Source: JBBDJB01 sp040880125 (GTDB lineage: Bacteria; Planctomycetota; Planctomycetia; Pirellulales; JBBDJB01). From it: a stretch of 64,000 bases of DNA. The notes beneath the pieces are model-generated. The model was not told where the DNA came from, ran no database searches, and saw nothing but the letters and a program-made list of their open reading frames with translations. The translations under genes and the position numbers were made by a program. Location: contig JBBDJB010000056.1 of the NCBI GenBank assembly GCA_040880125.1, positions 174,365-238,364 on the forward strand, read 5' to 3'. This document shows, piece by piece, positions 56,544 through 64,000 of this stretch. Position 1 is the first letter of the stretch, and each line of letters starts with the position of its first letter.

Positions 56544-57236
56544 CTAAGACTTCTCAGGCGTTTTGAGAAGCAGGTGATGATAGACCAGCGCCGCGAGCAC
56601 CCCGCCGGCGATCGGGGCCACCCAGTACCAATGGTGCAATTGCCAATCGCCGTACACCAGCGCCGGGCCGAATGACCGCGCCGGATTCATCGACGCGCCG
56701 GTGACAGCACCCGCGGCCAGGATGTTAAAAGTGACCGTCAGTCCGATGGCGAAGCCGCCGATCTTCACACCCGGTCCGCGAGTGTCGACCGCGGCGCCGA
56801 AGACGCTGGTCACCAGCAGAAAGGTACACACCGTCTCGACCAGGATGAGAATCGGCACCGTGACCCATTCCCCTCCAGGCAGCGGAATCCCCAGCCGTGT
56901 TGCATCGACGGCTTCTTGCGGAAAGGCCGCCAGGCCGACGAGCGCCGCCACCGTCGCGCCCAGGCACTGCGCGATGATGTAGCTGATCGCCCCCGGCAGG
57001 GAGATGCGGCCCGTGGCCAGCATGCCGCAGGTGACCGCCGGATTGATATGCGCTCCAGAGATTCCGCCGAACACGGCCACGGCGATCGACAGTGCCAGCC
57101 CGTGCGCCAGCGCAATGCCGACAAGGCCGACGCCGCTGTTCAGCGGCGACGCGGTCGACACGATGGCCGCGATACCGGCAAAGCAGAGATAGAATGTGCC
57201 CAGAAACTCCGCCAGAGACGCTCGTGCTAGATTCAT
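56544..57236 (-). CDS. Aquaporin / MIP family channel
   Basis: A 230-residue channel with six membrane segments and the two half-helix NPA motifs, GAHINPAVTCG and GASMNPARSFG. The second NPA followed by ARSFGPAL, and the small residue before it, fit a water channel (AqpZ-like) more than a glycerol facilitator. It lies between the di-heme peroxidase and thiol peroxidase genes on the same strand. A part in hydrogen peroxide or water passage would suit this context, but that is inference. Confidence 0.93.
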   Translation of the reverse strand: MNLARASLAEFLGTFYLCFAGIAAIVSTASPLNSGVGLVGIALAHGLALSIAVAVFGGISGAHINPAVTCGMLATGRISLPGAISYIIAQCLGATVAALVGLAAFPQEAVDATRLGIPLPGGEWVTVPILILVETVCTFLLVTSVFGAAVDTRGPGVKIGGFAIGLTVTFNILAAGAVTGASMNPARSFGPALVYGDWQLHHWYWVAPIAGGVLAALVYHHLLLKTPEKS

Positions 57237-57341
57237 AGCTTTCCCGCTGGGGTTGCTAGAAAGTCGATTGACCCGCGCTGCGCAAGGACCAGCCAGCCCT
57301 TGCTACGACGATTGCCCCAACTTATCCAGGTTGCTTGCGAC

Positions 57342-57863
57342 TTATGAAACTTGCTTCTTCAGTGCGTCCAGGGCGGCCTCATAATTTGGCTCCTCGGCCA
57401 CTTCCTTCACCGTCTCGGCATAGACGACGTTGCCGTCGGCATCCAGCACGAACACGCCCCGGGCAAGAATCTTCAACTCCTCGATGAGCATGCCCCAGCT
57501 ATTGCCGAAGTTGCGATCTTGATAGTCGCTGCCCACGCGAAGGTTCTTGATGTCCTCGGCCCCACAGAAACGGTTCATTGCGAACGGCAGATCGAGACTC
57601 ACCGTCAGGGCGTTCACCCGATCACCCAGTTCGCTTAGCGATTTGTTGAACGTCTTGGTCTGCGTCTGGCACACCGGCGTATCGAGCGACGGCACGACGC
57701 TGATGATCGTTGGCTTGCCCTTCAGGTCGGACAGCGAAATCGTCTTCAGTCCGCCTTCAAAATAGTGCACCGTGAAGTCGGGCGCCGGCTGGCCGGGCTG
57801 GACGGGCTGGCCCGCCAAGGTGAGCGGCGTTCCCTTGAATGTGACGGCTCCGGAACGTGACAT
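57342..57863 (-). CDS. tpx: Thiol peroxidase
   Basis: A 173-residue atypical two-cysteine peroxiredoxin that reduces hydroperoxides with electrons from thioredoxin. The peroxidatic site is PSLDTPVCQTQT with Cys65, and the resolving cysteine is Cys100 (NRFCGAED); the spacing of 35 matches Tpx. The start MSRSGAVTFKGTPLTLAG and the closing segment YEAALDALKK are typical. It precedes the aquaporin gene by 105 bases on the same strand. Confidence 0.97.
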   Translation of the reverse strand: MSRSGAVTFKGTPLTLAGQPVQPGQPAPDFTVHYFEGGLKTISLSDLKGKPTIISVVPSLDTPVCQTQTKTFNKSLSELGDRVNALTVSLDLPFAMNRFCGAEDIKNLRVGSDYQDRNFGNSWGMLIEELKILARGVFVLDADGNVVYAETVKEVAEEPNYEAALDALKKQVS

Positions 57864-58094
57864 GATCGATCCTGCTTTCTAGATACCTGGTGGTGTATTC
57901 TGATTGGGTGGCGTGAACGAAAGTATCCCCTTTTGACGGTCCTTTTCAAGGGCCCGGGGCGGAGAGGAACCTGTCGAGCAAGGTGTACTACGGCCGGCAT
58001 TACCCCGCAAAGCGTGCCACGGCGTGCTTATCCGACCATGCGATTGCGGCCGCGCCGTGCCACACCGGGCCACTCGCGAGCCGCGTCGGTGTCT

Positions 58095-58697
58095 CTACTG
58101 GCCCACCGCCTGGCGATAACAGTAGTCCCATAGCAGCTCGCACTCCCGCTGCTGGATCTCCCGGCAGAGTGGCTCGACCGGCGCATGGCCACGGCGAGCG
58201 GCGGAGCAAAGGTCAACGAACGCGAACGGGTCCCAGCCGCTGCCACTGGTCAAGTAGGCCGATGCGTCGCTGATGCCGATCCGCTCGGCCGACTCCCGGG
58301 CAGCCAGGGCGAGCGGCACGTACACCGGGTGGTCGCCCACGCGGCGGAACCAGTATTTCGAATTCGACTCGTCCGGCTCACGGCGGTGCATGATCGCGTG
58401 CCAGTAGCTGCCGCTGGTGTTGTGCACGCCCTGGCTGATGGTGTGCGACTCGTCGAGATAGTCGTACAGTAGCCACAGTCCCGACTCGCATAGCCGCGCC
58501 ATGTCCTCCTCGGCAATCGACTGGCCGCCGAAGGCCTGCTGCGAGTTGAATCCGGCCAGCGCATCGCGGGCACCGCGGTCCGGTTGGCCCGGCCCCAGCG
58601 CGCGGCAGCGATCGCCCGCGAGCAACTCGGCGAACACCGGCCCATACGCGGCGGGATCGAACGGTTGGTGCATGGCATACCTCGAGGGATTCGTCAT
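58095..58697 (-). CDS. Uncharacterised protein, possibly planctomycete-specific
   Basis: A 200-residue soluble protein. Its features are MHQPFDPAAYGPVFAELLAG at the start, LWLLYDYLDESHTISQGVHN, the histidine-rich SGSYWHAIMHRREPDESNSK, and ECELLWDYCYRQA at the end. Histidines and acidic residues in the central part could bind metal, but no family is recognised. ATG 58697 was chosen, since the frame further upstream is not protein-like. No neighbour suggests a role. Confidence 0.72.
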   Translation of the reverse strand: MTNPSRYAMHQPFDPAAYGPVFAELLAGDRCRALGPGQPDRGARDALAGFNSQQAFGGQSIAEEDMARLCESGLWLLYDYLDESHTISQGVHNTSGSYWHAIMHRREPDESNSKYWFRRVGDHPVYVPLALAARESAERIGISDASAYLTSGSGWDPFAFVDLCSAARRGHAPVEPLCREIQQRECELLWDYCYRQAVGQ

Positions 58698-58966
58698 GGG
58701 GCGGCGGACGCCCGTTGCGTGTTGAACTGTCCCCGCTGCAGCTTGTGCTGCTCGCGTTGCAACATGCCGGAAATGATAACGCGCCCGCTCCGCGGCTGGC
58801 CACCCAGCGACCCCGCTCGCGCCCTGCGGCACCTTAGTTGGTATACTTAGCGGTTTCACAGCACATGTCTGCTGTTGGCACAGGCACTCCGGTAGCAGTA
58901 GCTGATTTCGTGGGAAATTAGATGCACCGCGGGACCGGCTGAACTTTCACGAGTTCGACTACCACA

Positions 58967-58992
58967 GGTGGCACAGACATTCCTGTCTGTGC
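58967..58992 (+). repeat. Dispersed palindromic repeat, GGCACAGACATTCC family (copy 7)
   Basis: All 26 bases are identical to those at 33473-33498 inside lhr. It lies 13 bases before a CCTCTCCC/GGGAGAGG element, the same pairing of families as in lhr. Confidence 0.9.
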
Positions 58993-59004
58993 TTCTTGAA
59001 GATT

Positions 59005-59038
59005 CCTCTCCCCTCCGGGAGAGGGCAGGGAGGGGGGT
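59005..59038. repeat. Dispersed repeat, CCTCTCCC/GGGAGAGG family (copy 5)
   Basis: CCTCTCCC (59005-59012) and GGGAGAGG (59017-59024) form a perfect eight-base stem with a four-base loop, followed by a G-rich tail. Confidence 0.75.
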
Positions 59039-59126
59039 AAAGAACGGCAACATCAACAATCGGCGATTAGAGCGTGCACCTCTGACGAATCTCAGTTCAA
59101 CCAGCAACTTTCCATCGCGGTGTGTA

Positions 59127-59163
59127 GCCCCTCTCCACGGCCCACCCCCAAAGAGAGAGGGAG
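59127..59163. repeat. Dispersed repeat, CCTCTCCC/GGGAGAGG family (copy 6)
   Basis: CCCCTCTCC at the left and GAGAGAGGGAG at the right give a diverged member of the family, about 50 bases before the esterase start. Confidence 0.65.
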
Positions 59164-59209
59164 TTTGTCGTCCACTTCGGCACGATACTTCAACGTTCTC
59201 ATTTCAATC

Positions 59210-60781
59210 ATGCCCGAACACCTGCCAATGTTAAGCGCCACTTTCGACTCCCCGGCACGTGCTCGCCGCCCGATCGCTCTCAAACCGAGACATCGCATCG
59301 CACCCTGGTCGCTCTTCGCCACCGTCGCGTTGCTGGCGACGTGCCCCGCGGCACTGGCCCAGGCGCAAAGCTTCCGCGTCGAACTGCCGGCGTCCGTGAC
59401 CGATCGCCCCATCACAGGGCGGCTGTACGTTTTACTCTCGCAGCGCGACGGCCGACCGCCGATGTTCGGCCCGAACTGGTTCGAGCCGGAGCCGTTCGCC
59501 GGATTGGACGTCACCGACTTCGCCCCCGGCGAGTCGCGCGCCCTAGACGACTCGGCCGATTGCTTCCCCAGCAAGTTCTCCGAGCTGCCGCCGGGCGAAT
59601 ATCGCGTGCAGGCGCTGCTCGATCACAACTTCTATTCCGCCAACCACGCCCTGGGCGAAGGCAACCTTTACAGCGAGGTCGTTGAAATGCGACTCGGCTC
59701 CGATACCGGCGAGACAAAGCTTACGCTCACCCAGACCATACCGCCGGCGGCCTTTCCCGATTCGCGCTGGGTGCGGGAAGTCGAAATCACTAGCCGCCTG
59801 CTCTCGGACTTTCATGGCCGCGAAGTCGTCGATCGCGCGGCGGTGGTCGTGCCGGCCAGCTACTACGACCGCCCGCAGCAGCGTTACCCCGTGCTGTACG
59901 TGGTCTCCGGCTTCGGCGGCACGGTCGACCGCATGGCCGCCCGCTACGCCGACGGTCCGGCGCCTGCCGAGGAAGGCGACGTCGAGTGGCTCCGCGTGCT
60001 GCTCGACGGCCAGTGCAAGTGGGGGCATCACGTCTACGCCAACAGCGCCACCAATGGCCCACGCGGCGATGCACTCGTCGACGAGATGATCCCGCACATC
60101 GACGAGCAGTTCCGTACGATCGCCGCGCCGACCGCGCGGCTCGTGGGCGGGCACAGTTCCGGCGGCTGGTCGTCGCTGTGGCTGCAAGTGGCCTATCCTG
60201 ACACGTTCGGCGGTGTTTGGAGCACCTCGCCCGACCCGGTCGACTTCCGCGACTTCCAGCAGGTCGACTTGTACGCCGAGCCGCCTTTGAGTCTCTACTT
60301 CGATCCGACCGGCCAGCGCCGCCCGTTGGCCCGCCAGCCGGTGCTCTGGTTCGACCGCTTCGCGCATATGGACGACTGCCTCGGCCGCGGCGGTCAGCTT
60401 CGCTCTTTCGAGGCGGTCTTCAGCCCGCGGGGCGAGGACGGACTGCCGCGGAGAGCCTGGGATCGCCAGACCGGCCGCATCGATCCGGCGGTAATCGACG
60501 CCTGGCGGAAATACGACATCAATCTGTACTTGAAGGACAACTGGGCCGAGCTGGGTCCGAAGCTCCGCGGCAAGCTGCACATCACCACCGGCGAGCTGGA
60601 CACCTTCTATTTGGAAGGCGCGGTGGAGCTACTGAAAGAGACCCTGGCCGAACTGGGCAGCGACGCCGAGATTGAGATCGTACCCGGCGCGGATCACGGT
60701 TCGGTGCTTACTCCGGCGTTGCGCGAAGAGCAGCGCCGCCAGATGGCCGAGCAGTTCCGCAAACACCACCAGTGGCCGTGA
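59210..60781 (+). CDS. Exported esterase (alpha/beta hydrolase, enterochelin esterase-like)
   Basis: A 523-residue protein. After a basic start, a signal-like segment (LFATVALLATCPAALAQAQ) leads to an N-terminal beta domain of about 170 residues and then an esterase D/enterochelin esterase-like alpha/beta hydrolase domain. The landmark YPVLYVVSGFGGTVD provides the oxyanion hole, GGHSSGGWSSLW the nucleophile serine, and ADHGSVLTP the catalytic histidine. The substrate is unknown; plant polysaccharide acyl esters or siderophores are possible. ATG 59210 was chosen because the frame upstream runs through a repeat. Confidence 0.85.
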   Translation: MPEHLPMLSATFDSPARARRPIALKPRHRIAPWSLFATVALLATCPAALAQAQSFRVELPASVTDRPITGRLYVLLSQRDGRPPMFGPNWFEPEPFAGLDVTDFAPGESRALDDSADCFPSKFSELPPGEYRVQALLDHNFYSANHALGEGNLYSEVVEMRLGSDTGETKLTLTQTIPPAAFPDSRWVREVEITSRLLSDFHGREVVDRAAVVVPASYYDRPQQRYPVLYVVSGFGGTVDRMAARYADGPAPAEEGDVEWLRVLLDGQCKWGHHVYANSATNGPRGDALVDEMIPHIDEQFRTIAAPTARLVGGHSSGGWSSLWLQVAYPDTFGGVWSTSPDPVDFRDFQQVDLYAEPPLSLYFDPTGQRRPLARQPVLWFDRFAHMDDCLGRGGQLRSFEAVFSPRGEDGLPRRAWDRQTGRIDPAVIDAWRKYDINLYLKDNWAELGPKLRGKLHITTGELDTFYLEGAVELLKETLAELGSDAEIEIVPGADHGSVLTPALREEQRRQMAEQFRKHHQWP

Positions 60782-60808
60782 GGTGGGATTGGGCGGTCGT
60801 TGACTTCC

Positions 60809-62119
60809 TCACTCGGCCGAGCCGTCCGGCAGCGGCAGCCGGAACCCGAAGTCGCCGCTGCGGCTGGCGTCGTCCGTGCTCACGTCGCGGCCGCCATCGT
60901 CGACTCGGTCCAGTCCGACGCTGTAGATGACGACTTCGCCGTTCTCCACGCGATAGTTCAACGGCGCATCGTGGAACGGATCGGCTGGCACTTCCGGCAA
61001 AAACTCTGGTACCAGTTCGTCCAACCGCTCCGGCAGTTGGCCGTGTTTTTGATAGTAAAGCACGACCGCGATGGCCGCGTCGGCCGCGCGAACCTTTGCG
61101 GTGATTATAGCGGCCGCCTGCGTCATGCTCTGGACGGCGCTGATTGGCTGCAACCATAGGGCGATGTTGGTTTGATTCGCCGCGGCGGCGGCGAGTGTTT
61201 CGAGTTTTGTCAGCCCTTCCGGCCAGTCCAATTCGGTCGCATCCACGATAGGGGTCATGCCGTCGAGGTAGTCCGACAGCGAACCGTTTTGCACCTGCCA
61301 CGCAAATCGCCCGATCGCCCCGCCGCCGGTCGGCGGATGCTCATACCAATGCAATCCAGCCACCCGTTCCCCCTGAGTGGCCAACGTCAGACCGCCCTGC
61401 AGATCGACCTTGCGAAGTTCCTGCTGAAATTCTCGCAGGTTTTCCGCCGGAAGTGTCCCGGACTCCAATAGGGTTTGAAGTTCTTCCATCGTCATCCCAA
61501 GGATCGCCACGCGCACCAGAAAGCCAGCGATCAGCGGCTCCCGGTCCATCGACTCCGCCGCCGCCAGCATCGCCTCGACCGAATCGATTGCGCCGGACGG
61601 ATCGCCGCGGTGCGCGCGGACACGAGCTTCCAGTTGCAACCACCTCGCGGCATGTCGCGCCTGATTCCAGTGTCCCAATCTCTGCTGAATATCCATGAAC
61701 TGTCTGAGGCCGGGGTAATACACCCCGCCGGACTGCTCCGCCGCGAGGTGCAATGCTTCCAGCTTCGCTGCATTGGCGGTGAGCAGCTCTTCGGCCTTTG
61801 CCAACTGCGGCCAATCTTCTCCCGGCGGTGGGGTGCCACTATCGATATTCATATCCTGGGGGATCGGCAATATTTTGCTGTCAAAGGGTGCGATGGCCGC
61901 CAGCCAGGCTTGTGTCAGATCGGTCTGCCCCTCTGGCACGCTGGCCAACTGTTCCAATTCGTCAACCGACGTCGGCTCTCCGGCCGCCCGCAGCGCGTTG
62001 AGCCGCGCCTGTACCCGCGATTCGCTCCAGATCACAAGCCCCACCATTAAGGCCGCGAAACCGACCATCGCGATGCCGAGCGCGGCGAATACGTGGCGTT
62101 TTTTCCAACCTCGGATCAT
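60809..62119 (-). CDS. Membrane-anchored protein with pseudopilin-like C-terminus, function unknown
   Basis: A 436-residue protein with one N-terminal membrane anchor (FAALGIAMVGFAALMVGLVIW). The body is helical and shows TPR-like patterns. The last 90 residues (VVLYYQKHGQLPERLDEL, then PADPFHDAPLNYRVENGEV and IYSVGLDRVDDGG) follow the C-terminal pattern of type II pseudopilins of the GspG kind. This block is often seen at the end of planctomycete proteins without an N-methylation site. Function unknown. It is convergent with the esterase gene, 27 bases away. Confidence 0.7.
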   Translation of the reverse strand: MIRGWKKRHVFAALGIAMVGFAALMVGLVIWSESRVQARLNALRAAGEPTSVDELEQLASVPEGQTDLTQAWLAAIAPFDSKILPIPQDMNIDSGTPPPGEDWPQLAKAEELLTANAAKLEALHLAAEQSGGVYYPGLRQFMDIQQRLGHWNQARHAARWLQLEARVRAHRGDPSGAIDSVEAMLAAAESMDREPLIAGFLVRVAILGMTMEELQTLLESGTLPAENLREFQQELRKVDLQGGLTLATQGERVAGLHWYEHPPTGGGAIGRFAWQVQNGSLSDYLDGMTPIVDATELDWPEGLTKLETLAAAAANQTNIALWLQPISAVQSMTQAAAIITAKVRAADAAIAVVLYYQKHGQLPERLDELVPEFLPEVPADPFHDAPLNYRVENGEVVIYSVGLDRVDDGGRDVSTDDASRSGDFGFRLPLPDGSAE

Positions 62120-62420
62120 GATTTACCCAGGACGTGGCGGTTGGCGTGGCGCAATGAACCTGCGCCGTTCATAGAGGCTGATTCGCCGGCGCAAGCCAAT
62201 TATTGCCCGCGACGGCCGTAGGGCCTCCGGGCGAGTATTTAGTCTCGCGTTCTCCACACCGGTAACCGTCGGCGCATCACGATGCGGATCCACAGACACC
62301 TCGGGCAATCTCCCGCGGCACGAGTCCGGCCGCTCCACGGCCTCTGATCGTAGCCGAGAGACGGTTTACCGCAGTGAGTCGTACCGCTGTGCCACCGTAG
62401 CTTCGGGCGGTGCTACCTTA
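62120..62420. other. 301-base intergenic region
   Basis: Downstream of the second DUF1501 gene and upstream of the pseudopilin-like gene, both on the minus strand. I see no gene and no strong hairpin. Confidence 0.4.
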
Positions 62421-63860
62421 TCATGCGAAGATATCTCGCACGACCTTGCCGTGGACGTCGGTCAGGCGGAAGTCGCGGCCGCTGTAGCGGTAGGTAAGCC
62501 GCTCGTGGTCGATGCCCAACAGGTGCAGGATCGTGGCGTGCAGATCGTGGACGTGGACTCGATTCTCGACGGCGTGCAAGCCGAACTCGTCGGTAGCGCC
62601 GTAGGTGAGCCCGCCCCTGATGCCGCCGCCGGCCATCAGCATGGTGAAACCGGTGTGGTGATGGTCGCGGCCGGCCTTGGAGATGTCTGGATCCTTGCTC
62701 TTGTCGTTTTCGGCGTAGGGCGTGCGGCCGAATTCGCCGCCCCAGACAACCAGCGTGTCGTCGAGCATGCCCCGCGCCTTGAGGTCCTTCAACAGCGCGG
62801 CGGTGGCCTGGTCGCTGTCCGCACACAGCTTTTCATGCCCCTTATTATTCTGCTGGTGTGTGTCCCAGGGCTGCTTGTCCTTACTGCTGATGTAGTAGAC
62901 CTGGACGAAGCGCACCCCGTGCTCGGCCAGCCGCCGAGCCAAGAGGCAGCTTTGCCCGAAGGTGCTGCGTCCGTATTCGTCGCGGACGTGGTCCGGCTCG
63001 CGGCTGACGTCGAAGGCCTCCGAGGCGGTTCGCTGCATGTTGAACGCCAACTCCATCGCCTTGATCTGCGACTCGAGCAGGCCGTCGTTCTCGCGCTGCT
63101 GGCTGTGCAGCCGGTTGAGCCGGGCCAGCAGGTCGAGCTGCTTTCGCTGCTGGTCGCGGGTGAGCCGTGGATGGCGGAGGTTGGCGACCAACTTGTCGAC
63201 GGCCAGGTCGTTGGTGTCGACCGATGTTCCCTGGTGCTGGCCCGGCAAAAACGCATTCGACCAAAGCTGCGGGCCGACCACCGGCAATCCGGGGCAAAGC
63301 ACGACGAACGACGGCAGGTTCTGGTTCTCGCAGCCCAGTCCGTAGGAGGCCCAGGAGCCGAGCGAAGGCCGCACCGGCTGCTGGTTGCCGGAGTTCATTA
63401 CGAGCAGGGCCGGCTCGTGATTGGGCACGTCCGTATGCATCGAGCGGAGGACGCACACGTCGTCGGCACACTCGGACAGTTTGGGGAATAGCTCGCTCAT
63501 CACCACGCCGCTTTCGCCGTGCGGGCGGAACTTGAACGGCGAGGGCATGTAGCCGGTGCCCTTATTGCGGCGATAGAGCTCGCCGCTGGGCTGCTCGCCT
63601 TCGTGCTGGGCCAGAGCAGGCTTGGGATCGAACGTGTCGACGTGCGACGGCCCGCCGTTCATGAACAGAAAGATCACCCGCTTGGCGCGCGGCGCGAAGT
63701 GCGGCAGGGGAGGCGTCTCGAGCGAATCGGCCGCCTGGGCTGCGTCGAGCAGACCCGCAGTCTGCAGTGCGCCGGCCAGTCCGATCATGCCGAAGCCCGC
63801 CCCCGCGCGCTGGAGCATGCTGCGCCTGGTCATCGGCATGGCAACGTCGGGCAGGTTCAT
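62421..63860 (-). CDS. DUF1501 Tat-exported protein (second copy)
   Basis: A 479-residue protein with a twin-arginine signal (TRRSMLQRAGAGFGMIGLAG). Signature parts of DUF1501 are RVIFLFMNGGPSHVDTFDPK, LRSMHTDVPNHEPALLVMNSG, ARRLAEHGVRFVQVYY and VVWGGEFGRTPYAEND, then GRDHHHTGFTMLMAGGGI. This longer form is the one usually encoded after a DUF1549/DUF1553 cytochrome-like protein; such a partner would lie beyond the right edge. The sequence is only distantly related to the copy at 48511. The start could also be ATG 63839, eight residues further in. Confidence 0.93.
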   Translation of the reverse strand: MNLPDVAMPMTRRSMLQRAGAGFGMIGLAGALQTAGLLDAAQAADSLETPPLPHFAPRAKRVIFLFMNGGPSHVDTFDPKPALAQHEGEQPSGELYRRNKGTGYMPSPFKFRPHGESGVVMSELFPKLSECADDVCVLRSMHTDVPNHEPALLVMNSGNQQPVRPSLGSWASYGLGCENQNLPSFVVLCPGLPVVGPQLWSNAFLPGQHQGTSVDTNDLAVDKLVANLRHPRLTRDQQRKQLDLLARLNRLHSQQRENDGLLESQIKAMELAFNMQRTASEAFDVSREPDHVRDEYGRSTFGQSCLLARRLAEHGVRFVQVYYISSKDKQPWDTHQQNNKGHEKLCADSDQATAALLKDLKARGMLDDTLVVWGGEFGRTPYAENDKSKDPDISKAGRDHHHTGFTMLMAGGGIRGGLTYGATDEFGLHAVENRVHVHDLHATILHLLGIDHERLTYRYSGRDFRLTDVHGKVVRDIFA

Positions 63861-63894
63861 CGTCGCGCCTTTCTGTAGCGTGATCGTCTGTAGA

Positions 63895-63915
63895 GTCCGC
63901 TGTCAGGTTGTGAAT
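63895..63915. repeat. Single end of the MITE-like element
   Basis: GTCCGCTGTCAG followed by TTGTGAAT matches the left end at 36500-36520 at 19 of 21 positions. The rest of the element, if any, is cut by the window edge or lost. Confidence 0.6.
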
Positions 63916-64000
63916 CTATGCGGCTTTCGTTCGTTGCGGCGCGGCGCGGGGGCGAAGTTGCAGCCAAGTCGCGATCCGGCGCCGGCGCGGTGAAGTGTTT

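Larger units (their letters stand above)
58698..59209. other. 512-base intergenic region rich in repeats
   Basis: Divergent region between the unknown protein gene and the exported esterase gene. It contains one GGCACAGACATTCC palindrome and two CCTCTCCC/GGGAGAGG elements, listed separately. No gene is supported. Confidence 0.6.

Overview
The window is a high-GC bacterial chromosome segment, most likely from a Planctomycetota member (Pirellulales-like). The basis is the protein content: two DUF1501 Tat-exported proteins, a DUF1800 protein, an FGly-type sulfatase, many Sec- or Tat-exported proteins of unknown function, a PilT gene followed by a membrane-anchored PilB/GspE relative, a PQQ-propeller membrane protein, and GMRDAG-type and palindromic intergenic repeats. 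I saw no rRNA, tRNA, CRISPR array, prophage or intact insertion sequence. The taxon call is inference from gene families, not from a marker gene.

Layout. 1-7.5 kb (+): the 3' part of a DinG/XPD-type helicase, hisF, then pilT, a PilB/GspE-like protein whose ATP-binding motifs are degenerate, a CvpA-like membrane protein and a small membrane protein. 7.5-11.5 kb: a Tat-exported sugar isomerase-like TIM barrel, a divergent coupled pair (D-serine dehydratase/D-threonine aldolase-like enzyme and M19 dipeptidase), a REP-like hairpin and mgsA. 11.5-12.2 kb: an AT-rich island with a promoter-like and a terminator-like signal that may bound a small RNA. 12.2-18 kb: EEP nuclease/phosphatase, exported methyltransferase, sigma-54 activator, alanine/proline-rich lipoprotein, soluble histidine kinase. 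18-27 kb: DsbD-like reductase, PGPGW protein, FabD-like acyltransferase, PQQ-propeller protein, large secreted protein. 27-31 kb: Rrf2 regulator with a clear promoter/operator, a c-type heme DUF3365 protein, and a YhdT/PanF-like symporter pair. 31-38 kb: a giant Lhr helicase carrying two kinds of dispersed repeat inside its reading frame, a Zn-ribbon membrane protein with another such repeat, a MITE-like element and a Ca2+/Na+ exchanger. 38-43 kb: a cytosolic copper-storage protein, divergent from a double-domain KaiC-like ATPase overlapping a hybrid histidine kinase, then a tandem DUF892 ferritin-like protein. 43-53 kb: pirin, HExxH peptidase, truncated propeller/FG-GAP protein, exported alpha/beta hydrolase, YihY/BrkB protein, and a minus-strand operon (DUF3352-like, DUF1800, DUF1501). 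53-64 kb: sulfatase, di-heme peroxidase, aquaporin, thiol peroxidase, two unknowns, an exported esterase and a second DUF1501 protein at the edge.

Functional themes are pilus-type motor proteins in an unusual configuration, redox and peroxide handling (DsbD, Rrf2/heme sensor, Tpx, di-heme peroxidase, copper store) and stress signalling (KaiC/kinase). The clearest unusual observations are the pseudo-ATPase beside PilT, the KaiC-hybrid kinase module, short palindromic repeats that have entered protein-coding frames, and the Rrf2 operator overlapping a near-consensus promoter. Start codons were often moved downstream of the longest open frame where a signal peptide, Shine-Dalgarno sequence or family N-terminus pointed to a later start.
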